Positions 34,496 through 46,454 of a DNA stretch of 64,000 bases are shown here, in pieces. The number at the start of each line of letters is the position of its first letter. Within the stretch, counting starts at the first letter, position 1. The DNA is from Hyalomma asiaticum (Eukaryota; Arthropoda; Arachnida; Ixodida; Ixodidae), in contig JABSTT010001868.1 in assembly GCA_013339685.2 (NCBI GenBank), positions 1-64,000 on the forward strand, in the 5' to 3' direction. The translations under genes and the position numbers were made by a program. The notes under the pieces are model-generated. The model did no database searches. It was not told where the DNA came from and saw nothing but the letters and a program-made list of their open reading frames with translations.

Positions 34496-37400
34496 GGCTT
34501 CGTTCAAAATCGCGTGACTATGAATGTGTTGTGACTGCTGTGCTCACAGTCATCGTTTATTACCTCGTTGGCAGTACAGAAGCGAAAGCTGCGAGACCGG
34601 CCGTTGTAGTACGTTGCACCGCTTTTAGGATTTGAAGTGGCTTTGGAAGGGACTCGGCGGGAACCAGTGTCTGTGCTGTCGACTGGACAGGCGTGAACAT
34701 CGAAGCTGTGGCACTGAAGGCGTAACAAATGGAAGCAGCAGTTATTGCTTGCGGGCATCTTCTCACCTGGTTGCCTGGTTGTGCTTGTTTAATCGACGGA
34801 GGCCAGTACGCAAAGACCAATGACATCTGCTAATGTTGCTCATCACTAACGAAGACAGTCGTCGTGATGCGGTCGTCGGGCATCTTCCCAACTGATTGAG
34901 ATGTTTCCGTGTTAATTCTGATGTTTGCCAGTTTTGCAGTTGCAGTGATTGTTGTTTTCCGCCAGGATTACGTGCAGAATCTTGAATATGTTGCGTCTGC
35001 TGTGGATTATGCATGCGTCTGTGGAGTAGACATCGCTCTTTGGATACGCAGACAGTTTGTTTTCTTTTCAGTGCTGTCGCTGTTCTTTTTTTTTCAACTA
35101 TCAGTGAGTACAGCAGATTGCACCTCACTTGGTTTTAATTTCGCAGATATCCTTTTGGATTACATGTTTACCGCGGCCGTGTTTGCAGCGGACGTTTCAC
35201 TTGCTCCGTACCTATATACCCGTTGAATTTTGCAATGATACTGTGGGCACCTAAAAGGCTCCTCTTCGTCATCTGTACATAATCATCATCACAAGGGCTT
35301 CTTCTTCATCGGGTGTGGGTAATCATCTGTAGTCTGTTCGGTGCTTTGGGCGCGGCCGGTTCGCTGCATCATCGAGGCCTATTAAATACACCGTGACAAC
35401 CGCATCCTCACAATACGTTTGTTCGTTCGAGGATTATGGAATGGGTCTGTATGGAGAGAGTGCGGTAGTTGCCTTATGTTACAGATGGCGTTATTGCGCT
35501 TCTAATAAAAGGCTGCAATAAGCGCAGTTTCTTTCACCAGTGTACCTTTGTGTCGTTCTGTTTCCTTTTAGTAAGTAGCTTCATTAGTAAGGTCGCCTCT
35601 TCGTTTAGGTTTGCATAAGCGTTGTTTCGATTTGACAGTAAAGTCTATACGAGTAGATAAGCATAGGGTTCTGGATCCCACAGTCTCCACCCTTCTAGTC
35701 CGAAGATCGCGGTTTTAACCACATATTTGCGCAATAAGTATCTTACATTTGTGTGAGGCGTTGGCTTAGGACTCCCAGAAATTCTTCACACCGGTTCCAC
35801 TGAAATGTAGCTGCAGACGAAGAACCGATACGGATTAAGCGATGAAAGCACACTTCGTTGGGTGTAGTACAGTGGATTGGCGCGATCACAGAGGCTACAT
35901 GGTGGCCATCAGATGGGATGTTTAATTAGGAACAGAATTATTACTTGAAAAAAAAAATAAAAACTACAAGCTCTACCAAGGATTTCAAAGATCTCAACTT
36001 CTTTTCCTTTGCATATTTTATTCGGTCTTATTTATTTATTGCCATTGATGCAAACGCATCGTATATGCGATAGCATGACCTCCGGGATTAATTCGAAAAC
36101 AAGTTGAACACCTGCCGCATTTATTCAGGCGGCTAGAAATTCTGCAAATGTGAGATAACCTGATTATGAGATTTTCTTGCCCTCATTGCGAACATTCCAC
36201 TTTTCTCATCTTTCTTTAATGAATTGATGTGCTTACGACTTGCTGTGTATAGAGAAATGGCAATTACACGCTTTGTGCGACACTCTATGCCCAATATGTG
36301 AGAAATGTGTGGCCTACGAGATCACTTCCCTCACCGTGAGGGGCGAGACCGATGGGACACATGTGCACACGGATGTGTGGTATGATTCATCCAACGAAAT
36401 ACATTCATAACGTAATTCTACGGCTACATAAACTACGATTGCTGCCGCTTTCTTATATAAACATAATTCTGTTGTAGGCTGGATTTGGATAAAATTTTAG
36501 TGCATTCAGTACGGTACAAAATAATAGCAAAAATGTGACCAAGAGCCAGAAAACAAATGTGGTTAACATATCTGCTTAATATGCACAACTTAATCGTATA
36601 TTTTCGCGTTTACCTTAAGTTTCCCCGCCTTTTTTTTCTGAAACGCATACGGTGCATGTTGACGCAATATCGTGCGTTCAATTGTTTGACAGCGTTGCCA
36701 GAATTTCTTGATGTGTTTATGCTCCTTTTTTTCTGTGGAAATAATAAGCCTTTGGTCGAAATATCTTTGTCACATTTCAAACCTGTTCTTCACGTACAGC
36801 TTTGACGTGACAAATTGATTATTGAAACCTGACCCTATGTTGCCAAGCTTTCATGTGATTTCTACTACATTGTTGCCAGTATTTCGCGTGGAGTTTGTAG
36901 ACGCTCCTTAAAGAGCCTATGCTCACCCACATATAACGATATATTTTTGTTCTTCAGTGTAAACTTAAACTATGAAATAACGGGTCTCCTCAGCAGCTAT
37001 GTGCAAGGCGGCGTTATGGTTGCCAGATTTTTGTGTTTAATATTCGCCCGCGTTGCTAGACTTTCGTTGATTTTTTTAGTGCCACTTGCATAGAGTTAAT
37101 CTACTGACTCTAGAGGCAAAGCTGGGCCGCGGAGGTATAGTGCCTAGAAAAAAAAACGATTTCAACGTCGGATTCCAAGCGCAACAAGATACCCCAGAGT
37201 CTCACAAGCTGCGTCAGTGTCAGGTTATTGATTGGAATTGTCATTCTTTGTTTTTACTCGAATCCTGGTGGAATTCCGGCCATGAGGTAAGAGTTTTTGG
37301 GCCTTCTATGATAATTCTTGCTCTCAAGAACAAAGTAAATTTTTGAAGTAAGTTTAGTGGGTACTGTCAAGGGTTTTTTTTTACTTTTTTGCGGGTGGTA

Positions 37401-38235
37401 GCAATGGCGAGGTTTATCACAAAATGGTCTTCACATTGTACTGCAAAAAACACGCAACGTGAAAGTACTCGAGTTCTTATATGACAGATCGTCTTGTAAA
37501 GAACTCTCCGAAAATACGGAAAAAGTGAGAGTTGGCCTCGCTCGGCTCGGCTTGCTGAAAGCTTCGCAGCGCTTGCGGAGCGCGCGAATGGAACGCAGGG
37601 GCACCCAGCCGCACAGCAGCGCACCAAGCGGTCGCCGCCACCGGTCATCAGTTGCGGGCATGGAGGAAAGAAAACTGGGAGGCGGCGTCACGTGACTTCG
37701 CTAGCTTCGGCAAGCCAACCTCCTCTGTCGCCGCTCCGATGGCTTAGTGCGCGGTGCATCTTGGGTAGGATTAGGCCCACAAGGTTGCCGGACCACTCGA
37801 GGTTGTTTGTTTGGCACCCGGTAACTTTTAGTGGCGCCTGCCGCTTGCAGCAGCGTTCGCGGCATGGGCCCCGATGGAGGAAGGACAGCGAGAGGCCGAC
37901 GAAAGGCGTGCCTGACCAGTGTCTATATAATTGATAAGGCGCCATTTACGCACGCTACTGTTGTCCATGGACTTGCCAGCGCTCTCGCGTGGAAAGCTGT
38001 GCAGAGCGTCGGACCGCGATCCATTTTTGCCACATTAAGGTTTGTGGAATCAGCTGTTGTGCCCTCGAACAGCGATGTGTGTTTTCTAGCAAATTTTGGC
38101 CTCGCTGTTTTGCACTTACAGGTGTTTTGAGGAACATCATATGTCGCGTTTCACTTTTGTCAGTCTCCGATGTGCGTCCTTCGTTTTGAGACAAACAGCA
38201 TTAGCCGGCTCGACACGCCGAGGTCGTCGCCGTTT
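34496..38235. other. Non-coding; inverted-repeat arm at 37645-37696
   Basis: No frame has a domain. The 105-codon plus frame at 34909-35226 is hydrophobic but lacks any gene structure. A possible LTR-like end with attaaa lies near 35385-35400. 37645-37696 is one arm of the inverted pair with 39192-39237. Confidence 0.45.
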
Positions 38236-39237
38236 CAAGTCAAGTTTATTTATTTTTCAAGTCAAGTCAAGCTTATTTTCCTTTGCAAAAGCATAAAATT
38301 ACAAAAAATATAATATGCAGAAGAGGGTCCCAAGGTCAGAAGACCCTACCGGGACCCTCTGTACATGATTGAAGTAGTCGAAATTGTAAAGCAGTAGACG
38401 AAATTCGTCGCCGTTTATTCGGATTTACGGGCTTTTTTTTAGCAGTGTGTGGTGCCACGTCGTTACGCTGTCGAAACGCTCCTCGGGCGTCCAGTCGCGT
38501 TACCCATTTAAAGAAGCATTTGAACCTTGTTGTGGGCCGTCCTCTCCAGCGCCTTACAGTGGGGTTCGTTCTTCAGCGCTCTGTTGAAAAAGACGCCGCT
38601 CGTGCTCGAGGTCCGTGCCCGTTTGGACAAGAGTGTTGCCGCACGTCTGCGTCTAGTTTCATCTAATAAACACCTTAACGGTGGACGGAATTCGTGCGTC
38701 ATGTCAACTAGTCCATGGGTGTCGGCAGGATTTTGTTTTGAAGGCGGCGAAGCCTGTTATTATATTCATCCCCCCACCCCCTCCAACCAGAACGGTTGGA
38801 GGGTACTCGTTGTTGGGCACAAAGCCGCTCACCATGCAGACAGCTTTTGTTCGCAGCAACCCGGTGTCCGCAGCGGCGAGCCGCGGGAACGTAATGTTCA
38901 GTACTACTGTAGTAGTTAGATTCATTTCCTCGCTGACATTACACAGACTCGGCAGCGTCACACGTTCGAACCTTCGACAACTTTGGCCAGCGCGTTGCCT
39001 CGGCGTGCGCGTTTGTCACGCCTCATATGCTCCGTGCAGAAACCTACGCCTGCCTACGCCGTCTCCGCAGCAGACGCATCGAAAGCGAAACTCCCCAGTC
39101 GACTAAATCGACCGCTTGCCTATCACGTCATCGGGGCCTATTTCCCATGATTCTTTCCTTTAAATTTTTTATGACTAGGCTTCAAGATTGTCACGTGACG
39201 CCGCCTCCTAGTTTTTCTTTCCTCCATGGTTGCGGGG
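37645..39237. repeat. Pair of inverted repeats bracketing 1.5 kb
   Basis: Left (37657-37696): catggaggaaagaaaact followed by ggaggcggcgtcacgtgac. Right (39192-39230): gtcacgtgacgccgcctcc followed by agtttttctttcctccatg. The match is about 40 bp with two or three differences. The interior has no recognisable transposase. It may be a non-autonomous element, or two copies of a dispersed repeat in opposite orientation. Confidence 0.6.
38236..38400 (-). mobile_element. LINE 3' UTR fragment
   Basis: On the minus strand it reads cagagggtcccggtagggtc and ends in an AAATAAATAAA tail flanked by acttgacttgaa repeats. The gaccctct words are like those of the LINE tail at 6.9-7.1 kb, so this is probably the 3' end of a related CR1-like element. 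Confidence 0.5.
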
Positions 39238-40356
39238 CCATCTCCTAGCCCGCGCTCCGCGCACTAGCCAGTCTATTTCTAGGCACTGTAGCGGAGGGGG
39301 GGGGGGTCCCGCCTGCCCGCCGCCCTGTTGCAATTGTGTCAATGTGGCCAGCCCAAGTATTACTGCAAGTGCTAAAAACAAGTGTAGGTCGTCTTATGCC
39401 GAACCCTTAAGAAACGAATAATCTTGCGAAGATTAAATGTGAATATTAGGCATACTGGAAACGCTTCCAAAAAGTTTAAATATTTTTCACAATGCACACA
39501 TTCGCTCAATAAAGCGTGGTTTCGGATCTCTTTTATTTCTGTTTTCGGATGCTCCCTCATTTTGGGTGTGTGATATGGCATATGTGATCGCGCGGTGACA
39601 TCCGCTGACGCGATGGTGCATTCGTGCGGTTACGTTGTTACTGTTACGACCGTCACCTCTCTTTGTAACCGTAGTGGGGTAGCGATGGTTGGGTTGATGC
39701 GGTGTTCGAGGGCACCGGCTTGGCAGCCGGGCTGTTCGATCATGCCTTAGCCCGCGTCAGCCGCAATGTACAGGCATAGAAACTCAAGCTGGTAGGTTGT
39801 GCGTCGAAAAAACTTTCTGCACCCCATATAATAAACCATGCTTAACACGTACGTACGGTTATATAGGTGTTCTCTGTACGCACGTTGAATATCGCCCACG
39901 CACCGCTCGGACACAGCGATAATCGACAAGATCGCACTGACAACGCCGGGTGCACCGCGTCCACTAACAACGCCGCGTGTAGCCTCTCGGTTTCTTGCTG
40001 AGACAGCTTCCCAGCCCCACGGACGGCCACCGTTCCACATTGTAAGGTTCCATCGCCGGGGATAACGAAACGTGTTCTTTGAAGGCCTTAATTTACCAGC
40101 TCTGTTCGCGGATGGATGGATGCTATGAGCGCCCCCTTTGTAACGGGGCGGTGAGATGTGCGCCACCAGGCACGTAAGAAAATTTCAGAACTTTTTTTTC
40201 CTTCTATCTTTAAATTGTCCTCATGCCTTTTAAATCTACTTCAATCAAATCGATCACACTATAGCAAAAACGGAAATTCATAACCCAATTCTCTGCCCCT
40301 TATGGCAGAAAGTCCATATTTTTCTCTATAATTATTTTTGTCCGTTCTCTCTAGTT
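38401..40356. other. Non-coding; several repeat-like pieces
   Basis: G-run at 39296-39306. gcggatggatgctatgagcg (40109-40128) followed by ccccctttgtaacggggcgg resembles a common tick retroposon end. No gene is supported. Confidence 0.4.
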
Positions 40357-40400
40357 TTAAATGCGAAGCATTTCTTAGCGAACTTCGGCGAGTTTGAGCG

Positions 40401-40450
<50 letters not shown>

Positions 40451-41960
40451 GCCGCCTACGATTTTGTGCTCTCCTGGCCGTTTCGATAATCGGATGTTTA
40501 CGAAAATTGGTATGCCACATCATGACCACATGACGAACATAAATGACAGGTCATAACATGAAAATCATGATATGCATGTCATGAGTGGCATGATTTACAT
40601 GTCACATTCTTGGTGCTCTCCTGGTCGACTCGTTAATAGGATGTATAGAAAAATTGGTATGCCACGATATGACTGCATGGCCAACATAAATGACAGGTCA
40701 TAACACGAAAATCATGACATGCATGTCATGAGTGACATGATTTACATGCGACGGTCTTGGTGCTCTCCTGGCCGTTTCGTTAATGGGATGTATACGGAAA
40801 TTGCTATGCCACGACATGACTCCATGGCGAACATGACTGACAGGTCACAACATGACAATCATGATATGCATGTCATGGGCGACGTGATTTACATGCCACG
40901 CGTTTCGTTAACGGGGTGTATACGAAAATTGGAATGCCACAAGATGACTGCATCATGAACGTAAATGACAGGACATAACATGAAAATCATGATATGCATG
41001 TCATGAGCGACATGATTTACATGCCACGGTCTTGGTGCTCTCTTGGCCGTTTCGTTAGTGGGATGTGTAGGAAAATTGGTATGCAACAATATGACCGCAT
41101 GACGAACATAAATGACAGGTCATAATATGAAAAGCATAACATGCATGTCATGGGCGGCATGATTTACATGCCAGGCGCTTCGTTAATGGGATGTATACCA
41201 AAATTGCTATGGCACAACGCGACAGCCTGACGAACGTAAATGACAGGTCATAACATTAGAATCATGACACGCGTGTCATGACCGGCATGATTTACATGCC
41301 ATGGTCCTGGCAATACACTGCCGTTTCGTTAATGGGATGTATGGGCTCCGTCTACTGACCAGAGGGCGCTACGTAGCTCTCGTCGGACGGCTCAGTCGCG
41401 CATGGTGGAGACCGAGGCGACAGCGACGCGCGCGTTTCTTTGCTGCTTTCCGGGCGTGCTGCGAACCACACGAACGCTCGCGGCGTCGCCCTTTGGAACA
41501 GTTTGCCGCAGGTTTGGAGCGCACGTCTCAAAGAAAATAAAACGAAAGAAGGTGGGACGGGCGGTCGCTGCTGCTATAGAATAGGAGACGCGCATCGCGT
41601 TCGCGTATTCCCCTGTCACAGTCTGCCCAATTTTGCTTCTTCTCTCCGCCAGGCAGTGCATTCTGGCGCTGATATCGCACATGGAAAACTCGACTGCACG
41701 GAGCCTATACGAAAATCGGTTTGGCACAACATGACTGCATGACGATCATAAATGACAGGTCATAACATGAAAATCGTGACATGCATGTCATTAGCGGCAT
41801 GATCTACATGCCACTCGTTTCCTTAAAGGGATGTATACGAAAATTGCTATGGCACAACACGACTGCATCACGAACGTAAATGACAAGTCATAACGTTGGA
41901 ATCATGATATGCGTGTATTAGCGGCATGGTTTACATGCCACAGTCTTGGTGCTCTTGTGG
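40357..41960 (-). repeat. Dispersed repeat copy B (inverted relative to 1.8-2.8 kb)
   Basis: In plus-strand order: conserved end (40357-40400), (ATCT)n of about 50 bp (40401-40450), six minisatellite units, a unique segment (41343-41712), and about two further units (41713-41960). The word ttggtatgcca or its variants starts at 40507, 40654, 40801, 40929, 41076 and 41204, giving spacings of 147, 147, 128, 147 and 128 bp. Copy A has only four units and three tetranucleotides, so the arrays differ in number. Copy B is longer at its right side, where a LINE then abuts it. Confidence 0.85.
40401..40450. repeat. (ATCT)n microsatellite
   Basis: About 12 perfect tetranucleotides; the homologous site in copy A has about three. 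Confidence 0.95.
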
Positions 41961-41994
41961 CCGTTTCGTTAACGTCATATGTACCAAACTCGGT

Positions 41995-44889
41995 ATAGCG
42001 AGACAACAATGCAAATCCATTTTACGTTCCTTATGCGTGCTTCGCATTTCCTTGATTCCCACTGCACTTGCGATCTGCCAATTTTTTTGCCACCAGTATT
42101 CTAACCGTCTCTTACTTATTTCAATTGCCGGTATGTTCAGCTTCCCGTTGTTATCCCTAAAACCCAAGGCTTCATGTAGGGTGGTGCCCAAACGTACACC
42201 TGGGTGGATATTTCCGCAATCAATCAGAACATGCTCCGTCGTTTCCCTATCTTCCTCACAGCATGTGCATTTTTCTTCTTTACTGAACTTCGCTTTATAA
42301 ATATGCGTTCTAAGGCAGCCCGATCTTGCTTCAAACAGTAAAGCGCTTCCTCTTGAATTATCATAAAATGGCTCCCTCTTTATTTCGTTTTTGCCCTTTC
42401 GGTAGTTATTCAGAATCAGTTTTTTCCCCATCGCTGCCATCCAGTAAATCTTCTCCGCCTCTTTCACTTTTCCCTTTACGCTCTTTTTTGGCAGTTCTCT
42501 TAGAGCCGTATATTTACTGGTGAGCCTCCTAGTTCTTTTTCTCCACTGCGCGTCAACGCTCTTTCTATATAAATAGCGGAACACCTTCACTGCCCACCTA
42601 TTCTCTTTCATATTCCTTAGCCTCTCTTCAAACCTTATTTTGCTCTGCGCTTCCCTTGCCTCAAAACTCGCCCATCCCATATCGCCCTTTACAGCCTCGT
42701 TTGTCGTTTTCCCGTGGGCACCCAACGCGAGGCGCCCCACAGTTCTTTGATTCACATCCATTCCTGATTGTATCTCTGGCATCATGCACACCACTGAGTT
42801 CCAAAAGTAAGCCCCGGTACCATAGCCCCTTTCCACAGACCTCTAAGCACCTCGCACCTATTGTATCCCCATAACGCTCCGTGGTTCATTATTGCAGAGT
42901 TCCTCTTTCCCTTTGCTGCCAAGGCTTTTTCGTGTACCTCCATGTATCTATCACCCTCATTTACCCATACGCCAAGGTACTTGTATTCGCTTACTCTCGG
43001 TATTTCTTGGCCTGTATGGTACCGCCTGGTCGTTGGGACCATTGAATACCATCAATCCACATTTTGTTACACTAAATCCTAGTCCTAGAGCATCGCCTTC
43101 CCTTCCGCATATATTCACCAGCCCTTGTATATTATCTCGACTGTCCGCGAATAAGACAATATCGTCAGCATAAAATAAACCCCGAAGCACCTGCTCAGTC
43201 ATCACACCGCCCTGTTTGTGTGACAGATTAAGACCAATCCTGCTATCTGCTAGCGCTTTTTTCCATTCTAACCATGTACAGCACGAATAACAGCGGCGAC
43301 AAAGGACATCCCTGTCTCAGCCCCTTGCTAATATCAACGTTCTCTATGCTACTGATTCCTTCCCATTCTATGCAAACTGTATTTTCTCGATTTATCTCCC
43401 TCAAAAGCTGTACACAATCGTCGCCTATGCCAATTCCTCCCAATATTTCCCACAAAATTTCCTGATTAACATTGTCATACGCCCCAGTGATGTCTAGAAA
43501 AGCCACATACAACGGCGTGCTTTCTATTTTAGATATTTCTATACATTCAGTAAGAAGAAATAGGTTATCGTCTAATCGCCTGTCTACTCGAAATCCATTC
43601 TGAAGTTCTCCCAAAATATTGTTACGTTCCGCCCATGCTTCTATTTTTAATTTTACTGCTTGCATAGCCATCCCGTATAGTACCGATGTAATGTCTAGCG
43701 GTCTATACGAGCGAATGTTATTCTTTTCTCCCTTGCCTTTATAGATTAAGTTCATTCTGCTTTTTCGCCAACAGTCCGGTATTCACCTCTCCTGTAAGCA
43801 TTCTTCTACGGCTTTCATTAGTGCTTCTTTAGTGTTCTGTCCTAATTCGTTAATGAGGCTAACGGGGACCCCATCTAAACCCGGAGCAGTGCGCTTTGCA
43901 ATTTTTCCTTCGGCTTGTTTCCAGTTGAAATTCCCAAGTTCTAGCTCTTTCTTAGTTTCGCTCTACGTCATGGTTTTATCCAGTGGGGAAATCTCTTGGA
44001 CGATCTTTTTAAACGAATAGGCTCTTACCTTCTGGATGTAACCCAACGCTTTGTACCCTTCCAGTTGATTTCCTCTTTCATCAACAATATGTTGTTGCAA
44101 TGTGGCAGACTTTTTACCTAGCGCTTTTATGTGGCTCCAAAATATCCTAGGAGCGGCCTTCTTTTTGTCATAAATTTCTTTCACCCAGCGTTCGCTTTCA
44201 CCTTTAATTTTTGCCTCGACCAATTTCTGTACAATAGATTTTTTCTCTAAATATATTTCCCATCTTTCCGTGACTTCGACTTGCGGCCGCTTCTCCCTTT
44301 TTGCCAGCCTGTGCTCCCTTGATGCTTTACGTCGCTTTTCGATCGCTTCCCGGATTTCTCTGTTCCACCATCTTTTTGGCGTTCTCTTTCCTTTCCAGCA
44401 AACAGTTTTCTTCTCTTTACTTATTTCTTTCGTCATTACATGAACTAGCTCTTTATACCCCCAGTCCTTACCTCGTATTTTGCCTTTTTCTTCCTCTACT
44501 CTTGCGGCTATAGTTTTTATTTGTTTGTCATTTAAATACGAGCTTCCAAACTTTGATTCTACGTTATTATTTTCACTTTTATATCCCAGTTGTAATGTTA
44601 TGCGTTTATGATCACTACCCAAGCTGTTCATCCCGTCCTCGTCTATTCTCATTTCTCTCAGTTTTTCATGGATTCCTTCTGTCATAAGACAATAATCAAT
44701 GTCCGATTGCCTGTTTCTGACCTACCACGTGAACTGTCCATCACTCTTGGGCCCCGTGTTAACTATCACAAGACTATGTTGCTCGCAGTGATGGAGCAAT
44801 AACCTCCCATTGGTGTCTGTATATCCGTCAAGGTCCTGGATGTGGGCATCCATGTCCCCTAGGAGGATGATTTTGGCCTCATGACCAAA
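41995..44889 (-). pseudogene. LINE with endonuclease, RT and Cys/His tail, 5' truncated and frameshifted
   Basis: Read on the minus strand from 44889: endonuclease (GDMDAHIQDLDGYTDTNG, then SDHKRITLQLG about 44610), a basic linker, RT from about 43910 (TAPGLDGVPVSLINE), then GFRVDRRLDDNLF, FLDITGAYDNVNQ and GLRQGCPLSPLLF. After a frame change come LFYADDIVLFAD (about 43175), then YKYLGVWVNEGDRY, and a C-terminal region (42836-41990) with the zinc-like CTCCEEDRETTEHVLIDC. Frameshifts near 43960, 43755, 43250, 43030 and 42840 and an extra stop near 44720 make it dead. The clade is not assigned. Its 3' end abuts the minisatellite repeat. Confidence 0.85.
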
Positions 44890-45772
44890 TACTGTTTTGA
44901 TCTCAACTTACAGAATTCTAAGCTCATGCACAAATGCTATTGTCAGTCCATACAGAAGCATCACAAATTTACATGCACACTAACATACAAAAAAAGCATG
45001 CCTACCTTTAGCCAACATATACACTTGCATTTTTCAGAACATCCGCAGTTTATTTCATTTAAACAAGGTAATGTAGGGCATGTGCTTACTTTTGCGAATG
45101 CAGCAGCAGCTTTCTCGGATCGATGACGGCAGTGGCTGGTAGCTTCCGCAACGGAGGACTGCAGCCGATCACAGACTTCATGTAATTACGCTGTGCCGTC
45201 GCGGTGCCACGTCACACGGCGCTCACTACCTTGCAAGTATCCGATCGCGGCCAGTTCACGATGTTCCACTTTACTGTCCGATAATATGACGAGTTGTCTT
45301 CCGAACAGCTTCCTCTTGCAGGAAAACAAAGCGCGCACATCAAACAATGCACGTAGCGGCAACAGACCACGGCACTAACAGTTTGTATTCACCTCAATTC
45401 AGTCTTCCGTCACCCCCGGAAAAATGTGGAGTGTAGAATTTCTTCTCAGGTGAAAGTACTACGCTTCTGCGCCATAGTTGCAACTGATCCGGACGAATAA
45501 CCGATGAAAACACAGTCAGCTGTTTCCCACAACGGTTGCCATTTTGTTCGCGCTCAGCAATATGGCTTGGATTCACGTACGGCGCAAATGTGGCTACGAC
45601 TACGAATACACGTGTGTTTGCGTTTTGTTTGCCTCATATTTGCTTCGCTTTTGCGTTTTAATGCTACTAAACCATTTTCATCTAATAAGCGTGCAGCCGC
45701 AATTTTATAACTATTTCCTTACCAAATATAATTACTATGCAAGCCCGCGAACGGCGCAGAAACAGGAGTAAA
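44890..45772. repeat. Segmental duplication, copy 1
   Basis: It matches 46455-47966 at roughly 93-95 percent (starting tactgttttgatctcaa, ending cccgcgaacggcg) but lacks 629 bp that copy 2 has at 46626-47254. At the join it has a single tttcat (45053-45058), and copy 2 has tttcat at both sides. The start coincides with the 5' truncation point of the LINE. It contains CpG-rich DNA and a 60-codon minus-strand frame (45576-45394) also present in copy 2. Confidence 0.9.
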
Positions 45773-46454
45773 AAAAATATATGAAAGACTAAATACAGGC
45801 AACTACACCACAGAGACAGGTGCATAGGCAAGAAATTTTTCTCAGATAGTTTTCTTTTGTAAAATGATTCTTGCACATGTAAGTCGCAACAACATAACCC
45901 GTAGTTATCACAACATACAGCTTTCTTCCAATGAACATGCAGATTTGCCGTGTGCCGTCGTGTCTGATGGTACATGACAATGATGGGATGCGTGGAAGTT
46001 TAGGCTTTCACAGTGAGCTATTGGCACAGCCTAGTATTTTGGACACTCCTACTACTGTGGTATAATTGAAACAGTGAATTAATGCTTCACTAAAACACTG
46101 TCAAAAGCACTTCCTGTCATAAGTTACAGGTACTCAGTCTTCAAACAATCACCAGCACACGGAGTAGCTTAAGAAAAAGAAATATTATCATAATGAAAAT
46201 TTTCGCTCTTATGCATACATACTCTAATGAGGCGGGCTCAAGGAGGGAGGGGGTGGGGTTGAGCTGGGGCAGTAAATTTGGTGAGGGCATAGACAAGCTG
46301 CTGCAGCAGGCACTCGATGTCGCCTGGCACCCTGAACTCCTGCGCCAGGCGCTGTGCTACTGTTGGCTCGGCTTCTGGGATTCCTCGTGCTCGTTGAAAA
46401 AAAAGATCAAGATCAATTTATCTGGAAGGCAATGCTAACGAGGCCTCACGGCAT
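45773..46454. other. Spacer between the duplicates; possible THAP-like exon start
   Basis: The plus frame from 45931 reads QICRVPSCLMVHDN...LGFH and then meets CACA|GTGAGC, a good donor. A C-x4-C followed by a Phe-His is how THAP zinc fingers begin. Too little is present to call a gene. G-rich DNA lies at 46231-46270. Confidence 0.2.

Noticed and set aside
34909..35226. 105-codon hydrophobic plus-strand frame
   Set aside because: Low-complexity Phe/Leu/Val run from T-rich DNA, with no topology or domain that can be defended.
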